From: a bacterium
GTDB lineage: Bacteria; Planctomycetota; UBA1135; GCA-002686595
NCBI GenBank assembly: GCA_030428395.1
Contig: JAUIDW010000022.1
Coordinates: forward strand, 1 to 32,405
Reading direction: 5' to 3'
Length of the DNA: 32,405 bases
Position 1 is the first letter of the stretch, and each line of letters starts with the position of its first letter. A model generated the notes under the pieces. The model was not told where the DNA came from, made no database searches, and saw nothing but the letters and a program-made list of their open reading frames with translations. A program made the position numbers and the translations under genes. This document shows, piece by piece, positions 26,985-32,405 of the stretch.

Positions 26985-27676
26985 ACGGCGGCCCCGGCGC
27001 GCGCCGGCGCGTCGCCGTCTCCTGGAGCAGCGGCAAGGACAGCGCCTGGACGCTGCGGCGCCTGCTGGACGACGGGGCGTGGGACGTCGTCGCCCTGCTG
27101 ACGACCGTGGTCGAGCCCGCCGGCGAGGTCACCATGCACGGCGTCCCGCGCGAGCTGCTGCGCGCCCAGGCGCGGCGCGTCGGCGTCCCGTTGCTCGAGG
27201 TGGCGCTGGCCGACCCCTGCCCGCCGGAACGCTACGCGGCGCTCATGCGCGCGGCCCTCGACGACCTCCGCGCCGCCGGGGCCGAGCACGTGGCCTTCGG
27301 CGACCTGTTCCTCGAGGACCTGCGCGCGCGGCGCGAGGCGAACATGGCGGGCACGGGCCTCGGGACCACCTTCCCGCTGTGGCGGTCCGACACGCGCGCG
27401 CTGGCGGTCGAGATGGTCGAGGCCGGCCTCCGCGCCACGCTGGTCAGCGTCGACACCGCGGCGCTGGACCCGTCGTTCCTGGGGCGCCCGTTCTCGCTCG
27501 AGCTCCTGGACGCGCTGCCGCCGGGCGTCGACCCCTGCGGCGAGAACGGCGAGTTCCACACGTTCGTCCACGACGCGCCGTTCTTCGACGCGCCGGTTCC
27601 CTTCGAGCTGGGCGAGGTCCGCACGGGCGCGGGCTTCGCGCGCGTTGCGCTCCGCCCGCCGCGTCCCGGGCCGTGA
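26978..27676 (+). CDS. PP-loop ATPase of the diphthine-ammonia ligase (DUF71) family
   Basis: A 232-residue protein. The ATP pyrophosphatase loop is SWSSGKDSAW (residues 17-22 SGKDS region), and the family's C-terminal signature CGENGEFHTFVHDAPFF is intact, with MHGVPRELLRAQARRVGVPL and WRSDTRAL also conserved. In eukaryotes and archaea the family amidates diphthine on EF2; bacteria lack diphthamide, so the bacterial substrate is unknown. The only start before the PP-loop is GTG 26978, giving a 7-nt overlap with the metalloprotease stop, hence translational coupling. No strong ribosome-binding site. The stop is 13 bp from the convergent metallo-beta-lactamase gene. Confidence 0.85.
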   Translation: MVDGGPGARRRVAVSWSSGKDSAWTLRRLLDDGAWDVVALLTTVVEPAGEVTMHGVPRELLRAQARRVGVPLLEVALADPCPPERYAALMRAALDDLRAAGAEHVAFGDLFLEDLRARREANMAGTGLGTTFPLWRSDTRALAVEMVEAGLRATLVSVDTAALDPSFLGRPFSLELLDALPPGVDPCGENGEFHTFVHDAPFFDAPVPFELGEVRTGAGFARVALRPPRPGP

Positions 27677-27689
27677 CCCGCGGGCCGCG

Positions 27690-28514
27690 TCAGTGCGCGG
27701 ACAGCAGCGGCGTCACCCGCTCGCGCAGGGCGGGGGGCAGGCGCTCGTCCAGGGCGCGGACGATCTCGTCTGCGCGATAGCGGGCGGAGAAGTGCGTCAG
27801 CAGGATCGCCTCGTTCTCGAACAGCTCCGCGCGCTCGGCGATCTCGAAGAGGTGCACGTGGCCCTTGGCGCGGCACTGCTCGACCGACACGCGGTCGTCC
27901 ACGAAGGTGCACTCGAGGATCAGCAGGCGCGCGGTGCGGACGACCTCCTCGCGCTCGAGGACCTCGATGCGCGTGTCGCCGCAGAAGGCGACCTCGCAGG
28001 TCTCGATCTCGGTCGTGACCTCCTCGCCGGCTTCGCGGCGCCGGCGGATGGCGTCGCCGGACAGGCCCGCGAGCTCCGGGCGCAGCTTGCGCCGCACGCT
28101 CCACAGGCCGTAGCCCTGCGTCGGCACGCGGTGCACGGCGCGGAACGGGCGGACCAGCATGCGGTTGGGCAGGCGCCAGGTCTCGCCGGGCTCGAGCGGC
28201 ACCAGCTGGTAGGGCAGGTCGGCGCCGTCGAGGCGGCGCCAGACGCGGAACAGCTCGTCGAGGTCCGCCGCGTTCTGGCGCGGGACCACGTACGTCGGCG
28301 GCGGCATGCCGCGCAGCGCGCGCGTCGCGGCGTGGTGCGCCACGCCGCCCAGGTGGTCCATGTGCGCGTGGGTGAACAGCACCGTCGGCCGCTGGATGGC
28401 CGACAGCGGCGAGCGGCCGATGTCGAAGGCGAGCTTCAGGCGCGGCAGCTCGAGGCACGTCTCGATCCCGCCGATCGAGATCCCCTCGACGTCGTGTCCG
28501 GCCAGGCGCGGCAT
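27690..28514 (-). CDS. RNase Z-like metallo-beta-lactamase-fold hydrolase
   Basis: A 274-residue MBL-fold protein. Zinc-binding THAHMDHLGG (H49, H51, D53, H54), the central HRVPTQGYGL segment, AFCGDTR and the late LLTHFSARY motif are those of the RNase Z/tRNA 3'-endonuclease branch. It is shorter than typical bacterial RNase Z (about 300) and lacks an obvious long exosite arm, so a role in tRNA 3' processing is possible but not assured. The ATG at 28514 lies 6 nt after a TAGCCT element. It is on its own transcript, with the methyltransferase gene upstream on the same strand 38 bp away. Confidence 0.8.
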   Translation of the reverse strand: MPRLAGHDVEGISIGGIETCLELPRLKLAFDIGRSPLSAIQRPTVLFTHAHMDHLGGVAHHAATRALRGMPPPTYVVPRQNAADLDELFRVWRRLDGADLPYQLVPLEPGETWRLPNRMLVRPFRAVHRVPTQGYGLWSVRRKLRPELAGLSGDAIRRRREAGEEVTTEIETCEVAFCGDTRIEVLEREEVVRTARLLILECTFVDDRVSVEQCRAKGHVHLFEIAERAELFENEAILLTHFSARYRADEIVRALDERLPPALRERVTPLLSAH

Positions 28515-28520
28515 CCGCCC

Positions 28521-28526
28521 AGGCTA
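28521..28526 (-). promoter_or_regulatory. Probable leaderless promoter of the metallo-beta-lactamase gene
   Basis: TAGCCT on the minus strand, 6 nt before the ATG at 28514. It sits in the 38-bp gap behind the methyltransferase stop, so it would be an internal promoter if both genes are also co-transcribed. Confidence 0.45.
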
Positions 28527-28552
28527 CCCTCGCCGCCCTTCGCGCGGGCGCG

Positions 28553-29374
28553 TCACGCCGGCTTGACCGCGCGCGTCATCACGTTGGTGGGCATGTAGGC
28601 GTCGAGGGTCTCGCGGCCGCGGTCCTCGCGCAGCGCCGTCAGGTGGAAGCCCGCGTCGAGCTGACCGCCGAGCTGGTCGTCGAGCGTGTGGCTCCACGCC
28701 AGCGGCTCGTCCTCCGCGGCGAAGGCGGCGCGCTCCTCGTCCGTCAGGTCGGCCAGGTCGGAGTACGGCAGGACGTGGCGCACGCGCAGCTCGCCGCGCT
28801 GGGCCGCGGGCTGGTCGAACACGTAGCTCGCCGGGTTGACGAAGCCCGCCAGCAGCACGCCGCCGGGGCGCAGGACGCGGAAGGCCTCGCGCCAGACCGG
28901 CCGCACGTCGGGGACGAACGAGTTCGAGCAGGGGTGGAAGACCAGGTCGAAGCCGGCGTCGGGGAAGCGCGACAGGTCGGCCATGTCGCCCTCGACCGCC
29001 AGGAGCTCGAGGCCCTCGCGGGCGGCGACCTCGCGGTCGCGCTCGAGCTGCGCCGGCGAGTTGTCGAGCACCGTCACCCGCGCCCCGGCCGCCGCCAGGA
29101 TCGGGCCCTGCTGGCCGCCGCCGCTGGCCAGGGCCAGCACGTCGGCCCCCGCCAGGGGCGGGAACCACGCCCGCGGCGCCGGCGTGGAGGAGGTCAGCTG
29201 GACCGCCCACTCGCCCCGGCGCGCGGCGGCGACCTCCGCGGGCGAGACCGGGACCGTCCAGCGGTTCCCGCGCCGGACCTGGCGGTCCCACATCCGGCGG
29301 TTGTGCGCGCGCACGTCCAGCGCCTCGGCGCCCGGGCCGGCCCCCGCTCCGTCCGCTCCTTGCGATTCGGCCAT
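28553..29374 (-). CDS. Class I SAM-dependent methyltransferase
   Basis: A 273-residue enzyme with a Rossmann methyltransferase core: motif [14 protein letters not shown] (78-90), the acidic end of strand 2 at Asp104 ([11 protein letters not shown]), [20 protein letters not shown] and [12 protein letters not shown]. The first 20 residues are Gly/Ala-rich, and the conserved start is [21 protein letters not shown]. It resembles small-molecule methyltransferases often annotated UbiE-like; the substrate is unknown. The ATG lies 7 nt after TACACT. It is divergent from the SDR gene. Confidence 0.85.
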   Translation of the reverse strand: MAESQGADGAGAGPGAEALDVRAHNRRMWDRQVRRGNRWTVPVSPAEVAAARRGEWAVQLTSSTPAPRAWFPPLAGADVLALASGGGQQGPILAAAGARVTVLDNSPAQLERDREVAAREGLELLAVEGDMADLSRFPDAGFDLVFHPCSNSFVPDVRPVWREAFRVLRPGGVLLAGFVNPASYVFDQPAAQRGELRVRHVLPYSDLADLTDEERAAFAAEDEPLAWSHTLDDQLGGQLDAGFHLTALREDRGRETLDAYMPTNVMTRAVKPA

Positions 29375-29378
29375 GGGC

Positions 29379-29421
29379 CGGAGTGTAGCTACGCCCCGCT
29401 CGCGCGCGCAGCTACACTCCG
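29379..29421. promoter_or_regulatory. Mirror-image promoter pair: 12-bp inverted repeat with TACACT on each strand
   Basis: The arms are CGGAGTGTAGCT (29379-29390) and AGCTACACTCCG (29410-29421), a perfect 12-bp inverted repeat with a 19-bp spacer. The minus-strand TACACT (29387-29382) is 7 nt before the methyltransferase ATG; the plus-strand TACACT (29413-29418) is 54 nt before the SDR ATG. The two hexamers could serve as divergent -10 elements, or the dyad could be a regulator site. Confidence 0.55.
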
Positions 29422-29472
29422 CCCCGCGGACCCGGCGGCCCGTTCAGCCGCGCCGTCCGCCCCGCGCCCGCC

Positions 29473-30384
29473 ATGGCCGTCCAGCGCATCTTCCTGACCG
29501 GGGCGACCGGCTTCGTCGGCTCCTGGCTGCTGCCCCGGCTCGCCACGGGCCCCGGCGTCGAGGTCGTCTGCCCCACGCGCGGCGCCGAGCCGACCGCCGC
29601 GCCGATGGGCGCGCGCTTCGTCCAGGCCGACCTCGAGCGGCCCGACACGTACGCCGCACAGCTCGAGGGCGCGAGCTGCGTCGTCCACGCCGCCGCCCGC
29701 ACGGGCAAGGCGCGCGCGTCCGAGTTCGAGCGCGCCAACGCCGTCGCGACCGGCGAGCTGGTCGAGCGCGCGAAGGCCGCCGGCGTGGCCCGCTTCCTGT
29801 TCGTCAGCACCATCGCCGTGCGCTACCCGGACAAGCGCGCCTACGCCTACGCGCGCTCGAAGGAGACGGCCGAGGAGATCGTGCGCGCCAGCGACCTGGC
29901 GTACACGATCGTGCGCCCGACGGTGATCCTGGGCGGCCGCTCGCCCCTGGCGGACAGCCTCGGCAAGCTGGCGCGCGCCCCGGTGCTGCCGGTGTTCGGC
30001 GACGGCCGCGCCCGCGTCCAGCCGGTGCACGTCCGCGACGTGGCCGAGTACGTGGCGGCGCTCGTGCACGCCGGGCGCTTCGTGCGCGAGACGATCGACC
30101 TGGGCGGCCCCGACGTGCTGACGCTCGAGGACCTGCTGCGCCGCATGCGCGTCGCCGCGCGCGGCTCCGAGGGCCCCGTGCTGCACCTGCCGGTGCGCCT
30201 GCCGATCGCCGTGCTGAGCAAGGTCGAGGAGCCGATCCTGGGCCTGCTGCCCTTCACCGCCGGCCAGCTCTCCGCCTTCGTGAACGACGGCCTGTGCGCG
30301 GAGGAACCGCCCGAGATCGACGGCGTGCGGCCGCGCACCGGCGTGGACGAGATGGTCGCCGACTGGGTCGGGGGGCTCGGGTGA
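29473..30384 (+). CDS. NAD(P)-dependent extended SDR (epimerase/dehydratase-like)
   Basis: A 303-residue Rossmann-fold protein. Nucleotide motif GATGFVG (10-16), HAAART, a Ser/Thr at VSTIA, and catalytic Y126xxxK130 (YARSK) are present, followed by IVRPTVILG and GDGRARVQPVHVRDVAEYVAAL, typical of atypical/extended SDRs acting on nucleotide sugars, sterols or quinone partners. The substrate is unknown. The ATG at 29473 is not preceded by a strong ribosome-binding site. The stop overlaps the GTG of the next gene (GTGA), making an operon with the orphan protein and the GMC oxidoreductase. Confidence 0.85.
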   Translation: MAVQRIFLTGATGFVGSWLLPRLATGPGVEVVCPTRGAEPTAAPMGARFVQADLERPDTYAAQLEGASCVVHAAARTGKARASEFERANAVATGELVERAKAAGVARFLFVSTIAVRYPDKRAYAYARSKETAEEIVRASDLAYTIVRPTVILGGRSPLADSLGKLARAPVLPVFGDGRARVQPVHVRDVAEYVAALVHAGRFVRETIDLGGPDVLTLEDLLRRMRVAARGSEGPVLHLPVRLPIAVLSKVEEPILGLLPFTAGQLSAFVNDGLCAEEPPEIDGVRPRTGVDEMVADWVGGLG

Positions 30385-30845
30385 GCGCCGACGCCGCGCT
30401 CGACCGCGAGGCCGCCGTGTTCGTGCGCTACCTCACGGGCGCCGACCCGTCCTCGCCGGGACAGGGCGGCGCGGCGGGCGACTACGTGCTGGCGAAGTAC
30501 CGCGACGCGCACGCCCGCGGCGCGGTGGGGGAGGCGACCGACGGCTTCGACGCCGCGCTCGTGCGCTGGGCCGCTGCCGGGCCGCTGCGCGCACGGTGGG
30601 TCGACGGCTACGCGCGCTTCTTCGCGTCCGGCGGCCTGCTGCGGCGCAAGCTGGTGCTGGTGCTGGCGCTGCTCGAGAGCCGCGCACCGACCGACGCGCT
30701 GGTGGACCAGGTCGAGCCCGGCTCGCGCGCCGGCTTCCTGGCCGGCATGACGCTCTCGATGGGGCTCTTCGCGCTGCGCCTGGTCGGCGCGGCGCTCGTG
30801 CTGACGCCCGCGCGGCTCGTGCTGTCCGGACGGAGGGCCGCGTAG
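30381..30845 (+). CDS. Small orphan protein in the SDR-GMC operon
   Basis: A 154-residue protein, not recognised. The N-terminal half is soluble and charged (DREAAVFVRYLTGADPSS, YVLAKYRDAHARGA), the middle is aromatic/basic (RWVDGYARFFASGGLLRRKLVLVLALLESR), and one membrane-like segment lies near the C-terminus (FLAGMTLSMGLFALRLVGAALVL). It is coupled to the SDR by a 4-nt GTGA overlap and lies 9 bp before the GMC oxidoreductase. Third-position GC and tight spacing make it a real gene. By position it might be a membrane anchor or small subunit for the flavoenzyme; I see no similarity to the known gluconate dehydrogenase small subunit. Confidence 0.7.
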   Translation: MSADAALDREAAVFVRYLTGADPSSPGQGGAAGDYVLAKYRDAHARGAVGEATDGFDAALVRWAAAGPLRARWVDGYARFFASGGLLRRKLVLVLALLESRAPTDALVDQVEPGSRAGFLAGMTLSMGLFALRLVGAALVLTPARLVLSGRRAA

Positions 30846-30854
30846 GCCCCGCCC

Positions 30855-32405
30855 ATGGCTCCCCAGGGGAACGGGGGCGGTCGCGCGGACGGCGGCGCGC
30901 GCGTGCACGTCGTCGGCGCCGGGCCCAGCGCGCTGCACTTCGCGCAGTCGGCGCTGGACTCTGGGATGCGCGTCACGCTGCTCGACGTCGGGCACGAGCC
31001 GCCGCCGGTCGTCGCGCCCGAGCTGTCGTTCGCCGGCCTGAAGCGCGAGCTGCCCGACCCGGCGGAGTACTTCCTGGGCGACGACTACTCGGCCGTGCTG
31101 TTCCCCGGCGACGCGTCCGAGTACTACGGCTTCCCGCCCGGCAAGGCCTACGTGTTCGAGGGCGTCCCGGGCTTCCGCTGGAACGCCACGGGCTTCGCGC
31201 CGCTCTTCTCCTTCGCCCAGGGCGGCCTGGCCCAGGCCTGGACGGGCGGGGCGTTCCCGTTCTCCGCCGCCGAGCTGGCCGACTTCCCCTTCGGCTACGA
31301 CGAGCTGAGGCCGTACTACGACCTCGTCGCCGCGCGCATCGGCGTGAACGGCGCCGAGGACGACCTGGCGCGGTGGATCCCGGTGCACGCGCACCTCGAG
31401 GAGCCGCTGCCGCTCGACGAGCACGGCGCGAAGCTGCACGAGCGCTACCTGGCGAAGCGCGACGCCATCCGCGGGATGGGCGTGGCGCTGGGGCGCACGC
31501 GCTCGGCGACCCTGACGCGCGACCGCGACGGCCGGCCGGCCTGCAACCGCTCGGGCCGCTGCCTGTGGGGCTGCCCCACGCACTCGCTGTACACGCCGCG
31601 CCTGACGCTGCTCGAGCTGCGCGAGCGCGACGGGTTCGAGTACCTGCCCGACCGCCGCGTGACGCACTTCGAGTCGTCCGACGGCGTCGTGCGACGCGTC
31701 GTGGCGCGCCGCGCGGACGGCGAGGTCGAGCACCACGACGTGGACCGCCTCGTGCTCGCCGCCGGCACGCTGTCGTCCTGCGGCATCTGGCTCGAGTCCC
31801 TGCGCCGCGCCGGCGAGCCCGTGCCGCGCCTCGAGGGCCTGATGGACAACCGCCAGGTGCTCGTGCCCTTCGTCAACCTGGCGATGCTGCGCCGCCCCTA
31901 CGAGCCGTCGAGCTTCCAGTACCACCAGCTGGCGCTGGGCTTCGAGGGCGCGAGCGAGAAGGAGTACGTGCACGGCCTCGTCACGACCCTGAAGACCGCG
32001 CTGATCCACCCGATCGTCCAGAACGTGCCCTTCGACCTGCGCACGGCCGTCGGGATCTTCAGGAACGTCCACGCCGCCCTGGGCCTGGTGAACGTCAACC
32101 TGCACGACGACCGCCGCGCGTCGAGCTGGGTCGGCCTCGAGGACGGCCCGGACGATGGGGGGGGCGGGTCCCGCCTGCGCGTCCACTACGAGCCCTCGCC
32201 CGCCGAGCCCGCCAACCTGCGCCGCGCCCTGCGCACGACCAAGCAGGTGCTGCGCAAGCTCGGCTGCATCGTCCCCCCCGGGATGATGCACGTGCGCCCC
32301 ATGGGCGCCAGCGTCCACTACGCCGGCCTGCTGCCCATGACGGCCGAGGACCGCCCCTGCACGACCACCCCCGACGGCCGCGCCCGCGGCCACGAGAACC
32401 TGTGG
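30855..32405 (+). CDS. GMC-family FAD-dependent oxidoreductase, 3' end cut by window
   Basis: 517 codons are visible and the frame runs off the right edge. The N-terminal dinucleotide fold starts VHVVGAGPSALHFA (GxGxxA at 21-26) and ends VTLLDVG. A cysteine cluster CNRSGRCLWGC (230-240) and the later GASVHYAGLLPM and GHENLW segments are typical of GMC flavoproteins; the latter normally precedes VxDxSVFP, so only a few dozen residues are missing. GMC enzymes oxidise alcohols or sugars with FAD; the substrate is unknown. No signal peptide is seen; the first 15 residues are Gly-rich. It lies 9 bp after the orphan gene in the same operon. There is a run of eight Gs at 32157-32164. Confidence 0.85.
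   Translation, partial: MAPQGNGGGRADGGARVHVVGAGPSALHFAQSALDSGMRVTLLDVGHEPPPVVAPELSFAGLKRELPDPAEYFLGDDYSAVLFPGDASEYYGFPPGKAYVFEGVPGFRWNATGFAPLFSFAQGGLAQAWTGGAFPFSAAELADFPFGYDELRPYYDLVAARIGVNGAEDDLARWIPVHAHLEEPLPLDEHGAKLHERYLAKRDAIRGMGVALGRTRSATLTRDRDGRPACNRSGRCLWGCPTHSLYTPRLTLLELRERDGFEYLPDRRVTHFESSDGVVRRVVARRADGEVEHHDVDRLVLAAGTLSSCGIWLESLRRAGEPVPRLEGLMDNRQVLVPFVNLAMLRRPYEPSSFQYHQLALGFEGASEKEYVHGLVTTLKTALIHPIVQNVPFDLRTAVGIFRNVHAALGLVNVNLHDDRRASSWVGLEDGPDDGGGGSRLRVHYEPSPAEPANLRRALRTTKQVLRKLGCIVPPGMMHVRPMGASVHYAGLLPMTAEDRPCTTTPDGRARGHENLW

Noticed and set aside
32157-32164. Run of eight Gs in the GMC gene as a phase-variable tract or sequencing error
   Set aside because: The reading frame keeps GMC features on both sides, so no frameshift is present, and such runs are expected in DNA of this composition.
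29847-32393. 848-codon open frame antisense to the SDR-orphan-GMC operon
   Set aside because: No recognisable motifs, and it covers three well-supported plus-strand genes.

Overview
The window is GC-rich bacterial chromosome; third codon positions of the real genes are almost all G or C. I see no phage, insertion sequence, CRISPR array, tRNA or rRNA. The best taxonomic clue is the secreted seven-bladed propeller protein at 4306-5967. Its C-terminal module (FCTGKTSSLGC ... LTDAVRFEICP) resembles one I know mainly from Planctomycetota. The giant HEAAH metalloprotease fusion, the Trx/CxxCH/PDZ protein and the membrane-anchored sulfatase-like enzyme fit the same phylum. I therefore suggest a high-GC planctomycete, at moderate confidence; a myxobacterium-like organism is the main alternative.

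Layout. 3-194: the tail of an unknown gene, then three tandem 27-bp palindromic repeats (227-307). 374-4163: a translationally coupled trio of endonuclease III (nth), a ThDP-dependent decarboxylase of the acetolactate-synthase fold, and a succinate-semialdehyde-type dehydrogenase. The last two look like the 2-oxoglutarate decarboxylase / succinic semialdehyde dehydrogenase bypass of the TCA cycle known from cyanobacteria. 4306-8660: a secreted propeller protein, a convergent family-2 glycosyltransferase, and a thioredoxin-like/haem-motif/PDZ protein. 8774-10879: a peroxide-defence locus, ahpC-ahpD divergent from oxyR. 10890-13670: a small HAMP membrane protein and a membrane-anchored sulfatase-like hydrolase, both on the minus strand. 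13973-18781: a non-canonical pyruvate-kinase-like protein, a beta-lactamase-fold lipoprotein and a membrane metallophosphoesterase. 18778-21791: a GT-C membrane glycosyltransferase overlapping the phosphoesterase, then a DUF389 membrane protein. 21857-27676: an anchored beta-helix-like protein, a 1226-residue metalloprotease/lectin-like/thioredoxin-like fusion, and an overlapping PP-loop ATPase (diphthine-ammonia ligase family). 27690-29374 (minus): an RNase Z-like metallo-beta-lactamase protein and a methyltransferase. 29473-32405: an SDR, a small orphan membrane protein and a GMC oxidoreductase cut by the window edge.

The most striking non-gene signal is a recurring hexamer TAnnCT upstream of most transcription units. 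In front of nth, oxyR, the beta-lactamase-like lipoprotein, the metallo-beta-lactamase gene and the methyltransferase it sits only 6-7 nt before the start codon, and the DUF389 gene has a near match (TACTCC) at 8 nt. That geometry predicts leaderless or nearly leaderless mRNAs. Elsewhere the hexamer lies 21-80 nt upstream.

Most genes look like ordinary housekeeping or envelope functions. The points most worth a second look are the TCA-bypass pair, the leaderless-promoter signature, the palindromic tandem repeat, the multi-domain planctomycete-type proteins and the SDR/orphan/GMC operon.
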